Assembly (NCBI GenBank): GCA_958450365.1
Contig: CAUEEP010000915.1
Location: 682,001 to 746,000, forward strand
Origin: Mesorhabditis belari
Lineage: Eukaryota; Nematoda; Chromadorea; Rhabditida; Rhabditidae
Length of the DNA stretch: 64,000 nt
Reading direction: 5' to 3'
Both the position numbers and the translations under genes were made by a program. Of this stretch, positions 21,701 through 33,107 are shown in pieces. The notes beneath the pieces are model-generated. The model had not been told where the DNA came from and searched no databases. It worked only from the letters and a program-made list of their open reading frames with translations. How positions within the stretch are numbered: the first letter of the stretch is position 1; every line of letters begins with the position of its first letter.

Positions 21701-24562
21701 TTTTTTTTTTTTAAAAGTACCCATCACAAAACTTTTCACTAATTGGACTTATGATTTGGACTTATAACAAAAAAAAATGAAAGGAGTTCATTAGAAATTC
21801 TAGAATCAATTAAAAGTTCAAGAAAAGTGAAAGAAAAATGTAAAAAGTTGAAGATGATTGAGATAAAAACCGGATGGAAAACCAGAAACACACAAAAAGA
21901 TCCAATTTTCGATGTAAGATGAAGTTGTAGTTCGGAAATTTGAAAATTCAAGATTCTGAAGTGTTTAGCTCCTTGCTCCTTAATCCAATAACCTCTAGAA
22001 ATTGGATTTTTCTTTGATTTTTGAAAAATCCTCTATCTAAGCAACAATCTTCTCAGAATTTCTTTGTCCATTCTCATTCTCTGCGAGATTTTTTGAGGAG
22101 GTTTTCTTCTTGAAAAATATTTTGTACATTGCAAAGCTTTGGTTCATCAAATCAACCATCAAGTTCTTGACTTTGATCTTTTCGATGACAATTCTCTGAC
22201 TATTCAAATTCAATTCACAATTACAAACTTTGTGGTTACAAAAAAAACCATGGAGACAAATGAAATTATGACTTGTGAAAGAAGTAAAAATGTTAAGATT
22301 TGAGGAAAAGATTGGTCAAGTCTTCCCTCAACAAGTCATCCACAATCCTCACCTCTTTCTCTCTCAAACTTCTATAGAAATTTATCAGACCATGACTTGT
22401 ATCTTGTCAACATGTTGCAAATTCTTTTATCGGAAAGAGAAATGAGTTTGGTAAACAAAAATTGGAGACGAAATGATAGACGTGAACGGAAACTACTAGA
22501 AAACTAACAAAATATTGGGTTGGTGAATTGAAAACTTACTCATTTAGTGAATCATGAAATATTTGCGAGTTGGTTATAAAAGAGTGACTCAGTCGATGAG
22601 TAGAAACAAGATTCTTGAACAATTTGAACTTGAAACAAGATTAAGGCTAGCTATGTTGGGGAATAATGAATCAATAATGCTTACTTGTCCTTCTGGTACT
22701 TATAGAAAGTGCTTCTAGTGCTTTTATTGTGTTGGCGAATTGAAAACTGCCGGCTATTGTCATATGTGACAGTTTGAGCACTTTCTTCAAAAGAAACCCA
22801 TTTTGGTGTGAATGGAGAAGTTGTAGAGAATTAAAAATGGAGCTTATATCCAAATTTTCAGAACGATTCAAAAACTGGTTTTCAAGAAATGCGAAATTTA
22901 CGAATCTTCACAAAACTTGCATTTTAAGCGAAACTACCAAGTGTATCTTTTTGGAAATTTGGCTATAAGCCTAATTTTTGATTCTCTACAACTTTTCTAT
23001 TGACATCAAAATGGGTTTCTTTTGAAGAAAGTGCTCAAACTGGGACATCTCCAGTCCTCCATTTTTGAGTCTCACACTTGTCTCACACACAAACCAAAAT
23101 CCTACTACGAAAGAGGAATGCGCAAATTGCCTGTAAAATGGGCAGAAGTCGTCAATAATAATGGAAATTATTTGGAATGAATTGATCGTTTTATGTTGAA
23201 TAAATTTTAGTTCAAAGTCCCGCAGTTTTCACTTCACCAACCCAATAGTTAGCAGAAGTTTTAACATTTTCTTATTATGAAATCCGTTGACCTTAAATAA
23301 GTAAAAGGAAAACTAAAGGAGTTTTTCTTTAAATCTTTACTTCATAACTTTGATGAATGAAGTAAAAGATTTTCAATTGACCAACCCAATAATAACTCTG
23401 AGATCTAAGCCAGTTGAAAAATCTTTAAAAATTTGAAAGCAAAACAAAACTTTGATCGTTCTTTAGCTATTCTTTTTGAAAGAATACCTAAACAGTTTCT
23501 GAAAAACAGTAAGAAAAGCCTATCACTACGTTATCAATTTTTAAAGAATAGACAGACAAATTTCTGGAAAGTAATGGGGTCTGCTAAATAAAGAAAAAAG
23601 AAAGTGAAAGAGAGTGAAAAGGAAAAGGAAAAGAAAAATGAAGCGATAACCCCATCACATGTGATTTCTGTGCCCTGCATCAAGCTATTTTAAAGGAGAT
23701 AACTCGGGAAGTGTCAATTTTTGTTAAAATCAAGAGGAAAGGTTTGTAAGGAAAACAAAAATTCGATATGAAATGATGGACGTAAAAATAAATTACAATA
23801 AAATTTTTAAAAATGAGCAAAGTTGTAGAATAGGTGCGAGTTTCAACTTGAATCTAACATTCAAGTTTTTCAAGAGAAAGTTGAACCACAAAAGTTGACA
23901 ATTAAAGCTCTTTAAAGTCATTTTAAGACTGATTCAAGATTAGAACTTGTAAAAAGTCTAACTAGGAGTTTTACTTTAACTTGACTTTAAGGTTTGACTG
24001 ATGGAATGAAATTTACAAGTCAAACTTTTACCAATGAACTCAATGAATGAATCCTTTTTATCAACTTTTACCAATCTAAGAGTCGATGAGTAAATTCTTA
24101 AAGAATGCTTTAAGAATGCTTTAAGAATGCTTAGAGAAAGCTTCAAGAATGCTTAAAGAATGCTTCAAGAATGCTTTAAGAAAGCTTCAAGAATACTTCA
24201 AGAATGCTTTAAGAATGCTTAAAGAAAGCATAAAGCAAGCTTAAAGAATACTTCAAGAAAGCTTTAAGAATGCTTCAAGAAAGCTTTAACAACACTAGAA
24301 TTGATCATACTATATCAATATATAGCAATATGATTAGAAATCGTTTAACTTTTCCTTTTTATTCTAGATTCTAAAGATATTTGATTGCTAAACGAGACTT
24401 GCTAAAGGTTAAAAACGTTCAAAAGCTTCAAAAACGTTGAAACTTTTAGAAGTTTTACTTGAAAATCTAAATCTTAGCTATTTATTTATCCAAATCACTC
24501 ACCAAAGTCGGATTATAAACACAATTGATGCTTTCTTCACAGGAAGTCAGATTCGAATTCAT
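15740..24562 (-). CDS. Rhodopsin-class seven-helix GPCR, FMRFamide/peptide-receptor-like, 14 exons
   Basis: Exons in coding order: 24562-24503, 19601-19507, 19309-19194, 19132-19015, 18141-18073, 18004-17908, 17383-17237, 17191-17129, 17080-16923, 16858-16739, 16698-16573, 16368-16305, 16226-16098, 15829-15740. All phases close; about 483 residues. Exon 7 may instead start at 17368, giving 478. The N-terminus starts MNSNLTSCEES. TM1 has LGIVGNFINLLVL and TM2 AAISDMIFLAAMIPHNMARR. The end of TM3 has VVTFDRLWAIKSPF (DRY equivalent TFDRLW), TM6 follows RQLSKAERHVTI, and TM7 has GKVTNFFLFCLSSKHFR. Loop 3 and the tail are Ser/Pro/Thr-rich. The short TM4-TM5 loop has no Cys, so the usual extracellular disulfide seems absent. 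The ligand is unknown; a neuropeptide is likely. Intron 1 is 4.9 kb and full of mobile elements. Confidence 0.88.
16385..16505. repeat. TACGGTTCCAA microsatellite-like array in GPCR intron 11
   Basis: Repeats of aatacggttcc interspersed with ttttcatctaatacgg. The same motif and spacer make up the array at 47935-48085 inside the giant gene, so this is a dispersed repeat family, not a local expansion. Confidence 0.75.
17460..17880. mobile_element. Palindromic MITE of about 420 bp in GPCR intron 6
   Basis: Arms of about 200 bp are near-perfect inverted repeats: gggtgagacaaatgcgac ... gtcgcatttgttccaccc outside, then gcgcacctggacatttgcgc and gaatcgtatgcgtagattcc further in. The centre is near 17665. 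There is no coding potential. It occupies most of the intron. Confidence 0.85.
18324..18880. repeat. Nested palindromic repeats in GPCR intron 4
   Basis: A first inverted repeat at 18324-18545 pairs ttgccataactttcttctga with the complement near 18475, and tggtgtcattttgtagatct near 18399 with its complement near 18440. A partial second copy lies at 18749-18880. Between them is a short hairpin of gggggtggttacccccttaa type (18638-18685). Confidence 0.75.
20168..20240 (+). repeat. 12-bp array GATGCAGAGGCT
   Basis: Five to six units of gatgcagaggct/gttgatgcagag in GPCR intron 1. Short and imperfect. Confidence 0.7.
21000..21480. repeat. Inverted copy of the repeat that hosts mariner insertions
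   Basis: Carries the reverse complement of 535-795: ctaaaagcactagaagcact, gctcaaaagttagc, aacaatgatgattactat. It is present twice in tandem (about 21030-21235 and 21236-21480), each ending in a tagtaatctaatagtaatc microsatellite. The same sequence flanks mariner copies at 796, 22727 and 25688. Confidence 0.7.
22515..23389. mobile_element. Nested mariner elements: outer element interrupted by copy C (22727-23245)
   Basis: The outer end at 22515 (ttgggttggtgaattgaaaa, after TA) and the facing end near 23373-23389 (caattgaccaacccaa, then TA) bracket 875 bp. Inside is a complete 519-bp non-autonomous copy with its own TIRs, at TA 22725-22726. The inner copy reads ttgtgttggcgaattgaaaa at its left end, two changes from the family consensus. 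All lies in GPCR intron 1; no transposase is present. Confidence 0.75.
24080..24295 (+). repeat. Minisatellite GCTTTAAGAAT in GPCR intron 1
   Basis: About sixteen units of gcttaaagaatgcttcaaga with variants, 220 bp upstream (in + coordinates) of the first GPCR exon. Confidence 0.8.
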
Positions 24563-24924
24563 TGTTTCAGAATTTTAGAGATGAGAATCGCTTAGAAATT
24601 ATGAATTTGTTTCTCACAAATGAGGCAAATTTGTGAGCAAATGGGGGACTCTAACCTCTTTTTTTCCCACTTTTCACTTATTGCCTCATAGGTTCAAGAG
24701 GGGGAGTTCCCTTCACCTCCGTGCAAAACGCATTATTCTCCGTGGGGACCACTTGTGGAGCTCAAATGAAAATTACTCCCCATACTCTTTTGTTGATTCT
24801 TTTCGAAACGGTGATGACGAGCAAAAGCTCTATTCATTCCTAAGAATAACTTACGAATTCAATAATTCAATCGACAATCCTAGATTGTTTTGTGATGAGG
24901 ATTGTGAAATTTGAGGCTAATTTA

Positions 24925-25688
24925 TTGGGTTGGTGAATCGAAAACTGCGGGACTTTGAACTAGAATTTATTCAACATAAAACCATGAATTCATTCCAAAT
25001 AATTTCCATTATTATTGATGACTTCTGCCCATTTTACAGGCAATTTGCGGATTCCTCTTTCGTAGTAGGATTTTGGTCCTGCGAAAAACTTTCAAAGCCA
25101 ATTTTTGACTGCTTCTTCCGAATCGAAGTGTTCTCTCGCAAGCTCATTACGCATGATCCGGAATAAATAGTAATCAAAAGGGGCGAGGTTCGGACTGTAT
25201 GGGGAATGCGCCAAAAGTTCCCAAACAAGGCTGTTGATTTTAGAGCGAGTCAGTTTTGCAATGTGAGGGCGCGCGTTGTAGTGGAGGAGAACGATCTTTT
25301 ACTTGGATTTTGGTTTATGTGTGAGACAAGTGTGAGACTCAAAAATGGAGAACTGGAGATGTCCTGGAGATGATCAGTTTGAGCACTTGCCTCAAAAGAA
25401 ACCCATTTTGGTGTCAATAGAAAAGTTGTAGAGAATCAAAAATTAGGCTTATATCCAAATTTCCAAAAATATACACTTAGTAGTTTCGTAAAATGCAAGT
25501 TTTGTGAAAATTCGTAAATTTGGCATTTCTTGAAAACCAGTTTTTGAATCGTTCTGAAAATTTGGATATAAGCTCGATTTTTAATTCTCTACAACTTTTC
25601 CATTGACACCAAAATGGGTTTCTTTTGAAGAAAGTGCTCAAACTGTCACATATGACAATAGCCGGCAGTTTTCAATTCACCAACCCAA
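24925..25688 (-). mobile_element. Mariner element, copy D, with transposase remnant
   Basis: The longest family member (764 bp), flanked by TA, with TIRs ttgggttggtgaatcgaaaa at 24925 and ttcaattcaccaacccaa at the right. It keeps the C-terminal part of a transposase (25092-25292, minus), which the other copies have lost. The right flank is the same host repeat that flanks copies A and C. It is the likely link between the MITE copies and an autonomous parent. Confidence 0.85.
25092..25292 (-). pseudogene. Mariner transposase, C-terminal fragment
   Basis: Reads as 66 codons and a stop. Family hallmarks are clear: LLHYNARPH corresponds to LLHDNARPH of mariner transposases, followed 34-35 residues later by SPYSPNLAPFDYYLFR, the D34D segment. 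The middle catalytic Asp of HDNARPH is Tyr here. The frame has no start, and the N-terminal DNA-binding half and first catalytic Asp are missing. It cannot be an active enzyme. Confidence 0.85.
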
Positions 25689-27559
25689 TAAAAGCACTAG
25701 AAGCACTTTCTATAAGTACCAGAAGGACAAGTAAGCATTATTGATTCATTATTCCCCAACATAGCTAGCCTTAATCTTGTTTCAAGCTCAAATTGTTCAA
25801 GAAAAACAAAAGATTTTTGATACAAATATTTAGCTAGAGAAAAAGCGACTCACCAAAGACTTTTCTGCTACTTCTTCTATCATTGCGACAAATTTAGTCA
25901 AAATATTTTTAGAAAACGTTGATCAGATTGAATGAAATGTAAAGAAAAGGGGTTTGAAGGGAATGGAAAAGGAAATTAAAAGCCTTCTTCTAGACAAAAG
26001 CGATTACACGCTGCGATGATGTTGATGATGAAAGGCTAGTGAGTTTTATTTAAAAGTTAAGTTACTAAATGAGTAAATAGGCTTGAAAACTGTGAAATTT
26101 ATCTGAAAACGATAAAATAAACAATTGAAAAGAGTGATTGATTAGTTTACATTTGTTGAAAAGAAAACTTTGAGCTCAAAAAGGAAACAAAGTTTTCCAA
26201 GGCCACAAATCGAAAAGGCGCTCCGAAACTCTGATTTCTTAAGAAATAATATGAAAAATGGGGAAAAGATCTACTAGATTATCAAAAAAGATTTAGTATT
26301 AAGTTGACTTTTCAGTGATTTTGAGAGCTACTCTTTTACGTCGACTTCTAAGGTTTCATCGTAGTGAAAAGTCAAATTCTCGGTGTTCTTTTGAAAAAGA
26401 TTTATCTATTATAAACTATAAATAGCATTACTTACTAGTTTTTTTAATTGAAACATCTAAATTTTCTCTAAAATCAGTGCACCAGTATCATGCGTTTTCA
26501 CAAACTCACTCTCGTCTTCCCACCCGCATCCTCAATCATTTTTCCCGAATAGTGAAATAACATAGCCAAATATTTATTTGTTTTTATTGATTCCTTAAAG
26601 TTAAGCACAGTTTTTGTTAGCTTTAGAATAAATGAGTCAAGGATCGTTGAAGGAGAAATCAAGTGTGCCAGTTGAAACCAAATCCGCCCCACTTTTCCTT
26701 GGCCAACGACGTCGGCTCAAGTATGCTAATGGGGGGTAAACGAGTATGAAAGCGATGAAAGCGATGAACAAATATTCCGACTTAAAAGTCCAGGAATTTT
26801 TCCGGAAAAAAGGAATTCATCTTTCATACTTATAGAAATTCCTAAATTACGCCCAGGCACAGATAAAAATGCAAATGAAAAGGAAAAGAGATGATGAATG
26901 GCGGAAATGGAAAAAAGGAACCTAAAATTGGACTCTTCTTTATAAAAATTCAATTGAAAAGTTATGTCTAAGTCAGCCTTTGAGCTGGACAAGCTAGAAA
27001 TTTGAGTCTAGACAATTTAGGTTAAAATTTTAGAAGCCGAAGCTAAAGCTGGAGATCCACCAACTTCAAATTTAACAAATTTACTAAGTCAATCAGAAAA
27101 TTTGAGTAAAAACCTTTTAAAAAGACTTTAAAAACTACTACATTCGACCAAATAACCATAAAAAGTTATTGAATTGCTCGAGAAAGCTTATCGGAATAAG
27201 GAAATAGATCAACTCTTAACAAAAAAGGATTTTAAGCTTTGAAATTTAGTTCAATATTTGATTAAACCTTTTTTCAAGAGCTTTAAAAAGAATCAAAACT
27301 CAAAATTCTCGAATAATTAAATAAATTACTAAGTTCAACCAAAAATTGCTTTAAAGTTATTGGGTTTAGGCCTCAAAAAAGAATATGTTAATATTAATAA
27401 ATAACATTTACATTTTTGAATCTTTTTAAACTTTCTGGCATAGCTGCTTTTAACATTTGAGAGCTAAGATTAAAAAAGGAAACTTTTTATGGTAGAAAAA
27501 GGAATGCGGATTGGCAGAAAAAGGAATTATTTAACTGAAGTTTTAACTGCCTACACGTA

Positions 27560-28256
27560 CAGCCGACTCTCTCTATCACGGAACTCTATATATAGCGGAA
27601 AACTATATAAGGGAATGGAATTTTGGTCCCGGAGGATATAAAACTTCTCTATTTTTTTACACTAAGGTGTATTAAATGACTTATGGTTTTCTATAACCGA
27701 ATTTCATAAGGAACATTTTAAGACCAACCACAAGTTGATCGGTAAATTAGAAGTCGAGATATATAGCTCTCCGGCACTCTATATAACGGAAAGCTTTATC
27801 TAATGAAAAGCTTTATATAACGGAAAGCTTTATATAACGGAAAGCTCTATATAAAGGAAAGCTTTATATAACGGAAAGCTTTATATAACGGAAAGCTTTA
27901 TATAACGGAAAGCTCTATATAAAGGAAAGCTTTATCTAATGAAAAGCTTTATATAACGGAAAGCTCTATATAAAGGAAAGCTTTATATAAGGGAGCTCTA
28001 TAGAACGGAAAGCTCTATATAACGGAAAGCCCCGGAAATTAAAAGCTTTATATAACGGAAAGCTCTATATAAAGGAAAGCTTTATATAACGGAAAGCTTT
28101 ATATAAGGGAAAGCTCTATAGAACGGAAAGCTCTATATAACGGAAAGCTCCAGATAATGAAAAGCTTTATATAACGGAAAGCTCTATAGAACGGAAAGCT
28201 CTATATAACGAAAACATCTTTGGTCAATTCCATTTCGTCATAGAGAGAGTCGACTG
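27560..28256. mobile_element. TIR element (Tc1/pogo-like ends) with an internal minisatellite
   Basis: Ends cagccgactctctctat and atagagagagtcgactg form inverted repeats flanked by TA, typical of the Tc1/mariner superfamily and similar to pogo/Tigger-type ends. The interior from about 27770 to 28205 is a tandem array of 17-19-bp units (ctttatataacggaaag, ctctatataaaggaaag), about 24 copies. The unit resembles the sequence next to the TIR (ctctatatatagcggaaaa), so the array probably grew from subterminal DNA. Confidence 0.75.
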
Positions 28257-28658
28257 TATGTCACAAGAAAACTTTTGATATCGAGATAAATGAAAGCTAT
28301 AAAGCTTTGAATCACTTTTTATGAGGGTTTTATTCTCTTTACAATTATGGTTGACTCTTTACAATCTTTATAAAAGCTAAAGCTCCAGGCTAAGCCAATG
28401 AACAGCCAAGATTTTGACCAAAATAAACATCAGTAAGATTGCAATTCTAGGCCAAGGCTAACTGAAAGCTATTGGCGTTGGCTAGCCTTGGTTTTTGGCT
28501 TTTAACAGCAACCTTGCTTACAATCAGTTAGAGGGTCAAATGCAAAATTTAAAACGTATTAACTACCGATTAAAGTTTATAATTTTAAGGCTTTTGGCTC
28601 TTGATTATCTTTTCCGAACATCTTACTTTCTAGAAAACTCTCCAAACTGAAAACTCAC

Positions 28659-28700
28659 CCCATTCGAATATTGACCGACCATGAAATTGATCTGGCTCAT
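28659..28700 (-). CDS. Candidate alternative first exon of the GPCR gene
   Basis: On the minus strand ATG at 28700 opens 14 codons, MSQINFMVGQYSNG, ending at a good donor (GGG|gtgagttt) in phase 0. GPCR exon 2 (19601) also starts in phase 0, so this exon could join it in frame in place of exon 1, from a promoter 4 kb further upstream. It could also be the first exon of an unrelated gene, or chance. No downstream partner exon other than the GPCR ones is seen. Confidence 0.3.
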
Positions 28701-29454
28701 TGTGAATTGTAATAGAAATGAAAAGATTCCTTTCTTCTTTGAAATTCCTTTGAGTAATCACTTTGGTTGACTCTCGTGTGGGCGACAGGTGAAAAGTTTT
28801 CTTCTTTCTTCTTTCTTTTTTCTTGCTTCAACCGTCTTCACCTCACAACCCGCTTGTTTCAGCTTTAAATGGCTACCCGTGAAGCTATAATTTAAAGAAT
28901 TTTCATTTTCAGGTAACAAATAAAGAAAAATGTCGCAAAAGAAATAAAGTTGAACTCAAAGAACTTGAAAAAAGTGAAGTGATAAATCGATTTTTTAAGA
29001 ATTTTGACAGTTTACAAAGTTGCATAAGGAAATAAGGGGAAAAATTGAATTGTGTAAGGATTGACAAGACTGAAAATACTTTTAAAATCATGTGACAAAT
29101 TGTTAGAAAAGATTTGACCATGAAAATGATTTGATGATAGGAAACGAACAAAAAACGGTAGAGGTATGTTGTAAAAGAAAGGAGAAAAGTTTAAAGTGTT
29201 TTTATTTCGAGTTTATTGGGTATAAAAATTGTCATAACTAGTATAAAAACAGTGCTAAAATAAGCTTTTAAAGTTAATATTGTGAAAAAATAGAAACAAA
29301 CTCATTCTAGCACATTCGATGCTCATTTTCTTGACTAGTTAACAATATTTTTGAAGAGAAAGAATTGATAACGAAAAAAATGCTACAATGAGCTGTTAAA
29401 GCTCATATTATAGATACTTCATTCAGAAACTGAAATAAAGTCGAAAAGAGAATT

Positions 29455-29605
29455 CCCTAGAGCATTCAGAGCTTCTCTAGAGCATTTAGAGCTTCTCTAG
29501 AGCCCTTAAAGCTTCTCCAAAGCCCTTAGAGCTTCTCTAGAGCATTTAGAGCTTCTCTAGGGCATTTAGAGCTTCTCTAGAGCATTTAGAGCTTCTCCAG
29601 AGCTG
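29455..29605 (+). repeat. 20-bp minisatellite AGAGCATTTAGAGCTTCTCT
   Basis: About seven tandem units of agagcatttagagcttctct with few changes. Intergenic. Confidence 0.85.
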
Positions 29606-29713
29606 CCAGCTAAACAATTACAGAACCTGAAATAAAGTGCGCTAGATTTAAGATTAATACACATCAATTTATACACATAACACGAAAAGGGCTGATAAAA
29701 AAGCAACACGATA

Positions 29714-29985
29714 TACCGTAAATACTGTAATAGTACCCCACCCCCATGACGGTGCGGAGCGTTGCGTAGTCTAGCTTTGGACGCGTTTCTCTAGACACTG
29801 GTTTATGCTACAATGCGCGCTTAGGTATCAAAAAATAGCCCTGAATTTTAGCTATTTTTTGATACCAAAGACGCATTTTTTGAAAGTACGGGCGCTTTGA
29901 AAAACATGAAATACTAATACTAAAAAACTTTTGCGACTACGCGACTGTACGAGGGGGGTGGGGTACTATTACAGTATTTACGGTA
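29714..29985. mobile_element. Palindromic MITE, TACCGTAAATACTGTAATAG family, copy 1
   Basis: Terminal inverted repeats taccgtaaatactgtaatag / ctattacagtatttacggta followed by a C-rich / G-rich block. The centre is a hairpin of ggtatcaaaaaatagc and its complement. 272 bp, no coding potential. Related copies are at 37992 and 58981. Confidence 0.85.
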
Positions 29986-31207
29986 TATAATAAAATGGGT
30001 AGCACAGATAACGTCAAGAATCCACTAGAGCTTCAAGATCAAGATCATCTACAGATGATTTAAAGGTTTCAAGACTATTGGACTCTCTCAAAACTCTGGG
30101 AATCGATTCCAAACTCTGGCAGTTCTTATTGGAAAAGAGTTATCCACAAATTTATTGGAGGTGACTGGAATTTCTAAAACGAAAGAACCTCTCCTTGAAT
30201 ATTGTGAAAAAATAGACTCTTTATGTGTTCCTTTAAAGTTTTCTTTTCTAAAATTCACCTGAGAAAGCTACCATTGTCAAACTACCAGTTTACATCCAAT
30301 CAGCTCAATTTTTGAATCAAAAATCACAAGGCTCAGCAATGATATAAAAATTGAGCTAATCTAATTGAAAACTAACGGTTTACTACACCACTTTTCTCAT
30401 ATAGAAACGCTTAAAAAACGAGAAGACTAATCTTTACCCTTAAGGAACAAGTATAACACTTTTGAAGAGTTGTTTGAACCAATGCTCAATCAAATGTTTT
30501 TGTTTTCTTCTCAAAATACAGGGCTATTAGTTAGTATGTTTGTTCAGCCACTTACTAGCATCAACAAACAATCATCACCCCTAAATTAGCTCCAATTTTT
30601 GTCTGAGAAACATACGAAAGAGATTTTTGAATAAGGAGTGGTTTTTAAAGAGCCAAACAAGAGTCTGCATTTGAATGTAAGAGAAAAGAGGTTTTGAAGT
30701 GATTTTGTTTCGTTTTGAAATGATTTGATTTCTTTTTGAAATGATTTTGTTTCATTTTCGAGATAATTTTGACTAAAAAGACCAAAAATCGTTTTGATTT
30801 TTGAGAATTCTATTGATATTAAAGATCAATAGAATTCCCAATAGATTCAATAGATTCAATAGCTTTCTAGCTTCGAAATAGCTTCGAAAATCGTTGTGAT
30901 ACAGGCAATCCTTAAAACGAAAAGTCTGCAAGATTGAATAGCTTTTGAGTTTTAGAAGTTTTAGAGGTTTTAGACGTTAAAACTTATACTTTGCACAAGT
31001 TTTATTCATTCTTATTTAGAAAAAGCAATAGAAAACGAAGCTTTCCGTTTCCTTTTGCAATCAAGCGAAAACTTTCTTGAAAATTTATTACCCAAAAACA
31101 TCTGCCTTTGTATAGGCAAATAGAAAATGTACCAATGAAAAGAAATGTACCATCTACTTTTGTATAGGAAAATAGAAAATGTAGAATGAAGAGAAATGTA
31201 CCATCTA

Positions 31208-31438
31208 CAGTACTGGACAATAAAATATCATATTTGAAAAAAGATCGTCACTTTCGCGCGTCTGTAACTCCCTTGTCTTTACCGTATTTCTAAATATTAA
31301 TATTACCATTGTGTAGCCGTTGAAAAGAGCTTTCAGAAAATGTATAACACTAATAGTTTAAACTCAAAGACAAGGGAGTTACAGACGCGCGAAAGTGATG
31401 ATCGTTTTTCAAATATGATATCTCATTGTCCAGTACTG
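31208..31438. mobile_element. Tc1-like MITE (CAGTACTGGACA), copy 1
   Basis: 231 bp flanked by TA. Its TIRs start cagtactggacaataaaata and run about 70 bp to ccttgtcttt. The ends resemble Tc1 termini (CAGTGCTGGCC). No transposase. Two further copies of identical length lie in introns of the giant gene (48673 and 58095). Confidence 0.88.
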
Positions 31439-32120
31439 TACCTCTGTATAGGCAAATAGAAAATGTACCAATGAAAAGAAATGTACCATCTACCCTTGTA
31501 TAGGAAAATAGAAAATGTACCATTGAAAAGGTACATACCTATGGATTTCCAATAGAATTTTCAATTTTGCAAAAGTTTCAAAGTGATTATCTAATTCAGA
31601 AAAAGTTCTATGCGATCTCAAATTGGAAACGCAGTGCCATTTTGAAAAAGGATGGATGGATGAAAAAAGGAAATAGAGCAAAAATTGGTTAATAAATTCG
31701 AGAAAAGAGGAAAGGCTGAAGGGGAGATCGAAGCATCCAAGCAGACATCATTTGATGAAGAGGTGAAGGGAAAATGGGAATGGAAAAGATCTCTTTGAAC
31801 TGATGATCTATCGTTTTTTCAAGATGACGAAAATGTCATCGAAAGTCTCAAGAAAAATAGAAGCAAAAAATGGGACAGAATAGTAAAGGGAGAGGGTTTT
31901 TTTTTGGGAAAAAGCTGTAAATTGGACCTGGAATTGCATCTATATTGAATTGATTACTTGAGAAGAATATCTGATCTGATTTCTGAATCTGGTTGCTATT
32001 ACTGATTACTTGTTTCCCATTAAAGACTTGAAGCAATCATGGAACAATTTTCAATCACTTAATTTTCATTTATATCTTTATAAAATGTGGCCTTCAGATA
32101 AATCCCAAAAAATCAAAAAA

Positions 32121-32189
32121 TCCAGGCAGGATTCGAACCTCCGACCTCTGGCCCCAGAGACCATCGCTCTACCGACTACACTACCCAGA
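32121..32189 (-). pseudogene. tRNA-like sequence with Pol III terminator
   Basis: The minus strand has acceptor strands tctgggt / gcctgga that pair along seven positions if G-U pairs are allowed, a box-A-like tagtgtagtcggtagagc, box-B ggttcgaatcc and an immediate T6 run (a Pol III stop). The D-stem is weak, and the anticodon arm folds as tctctggggccagag instead of a 7-nt loop. 69 nt. Probably a decayed or tRNA-derived copy. Confidence 0.45.
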
Positions 32190-33107
32190 GAACATAAAGC
32201 GGTGCTTTAAGGAATCCCTTATAACCTGGAATACCAAGCACTAATGAAATTTTCTGTTTTGTGTGAAACGTGAAAATCAGATCTGGATCTCGCGATCGAG
32301 ATCGGTAGGTGGAAATCGAGTTGGTAGCTAATTTTTGCAGATTATAAATCTCTGTTATCGATTTTATAAGGTCCACTTGGTTTCGGATCGATTTTCACCT
32401 TTCCAAGACCATTCCCTCGTTAACAAAAAGCAAGCAAAACGCTTTTAAACAGGGATTTTAACCTTTCTTATCGTATCTTCAAAGTTTTACTAGAACTTTT
32501 GGTGAAATTAAATAGAATTCTATGGTTTTAAAGCAAATCTACTTTTCGCCCAGTTTTCCAGATTTCTAAGACTTTTTGTTAAGTCCAACGAAAAACGATG
32601 ATCATTACTCTCCAGCCTAGAGCTTATTTCTGATTTATTTATTATATTATTCAGAAACTTTTCTCTTTTCTTCCCCATAAATTCTCGAACTAGTCTATTC
32701 TGAAATTAGAAACGGAAAAATTTCAAGGAACATTTTTCCTCAGCTCAAATTCTTTTCATTTCCCATCAAAGTCTTCATTTTGAAGACTTTTGATGAAAAA
32801 GTGAGACCAAAGAAGTAATTATCAGCCTTTCATTTCTACCATCTTTCCCCTTTTTCTCAATCCAATTAATATTCTTCTCACTTATTCATCTTTAGTGAAT
32901 AAAAAAAAATGAAATTCCAAGCATTTATTCAAGGTTTTTCTTTTATAATCGAATTCAAGTGAAGATAAAGAAAAAGTTCTTGGAATCGAGGGGTTTAGAA
33001 GAAAATAATGAATCAAGAAGCTTGAATTTATTCTTAAGTTTTAAAAACTAGAAGTGATTTTAAGTTCTGATTAGAAAATGATATGGGAAATGGATGAAGG
33101 AATGAAA

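Noticed and set aside
24633..24914. 93-codon plus-strand frame upstream of the GPCR
   Set aside because: No recognisable features; ends at the mariner insertion.
27770..28205. Regular repeat reminiscent of a CRISPR array
   Set aside because: Units are contiguous 17-19-mers without unique spacers, between transposon TIRs, in a eukaryotic genome.
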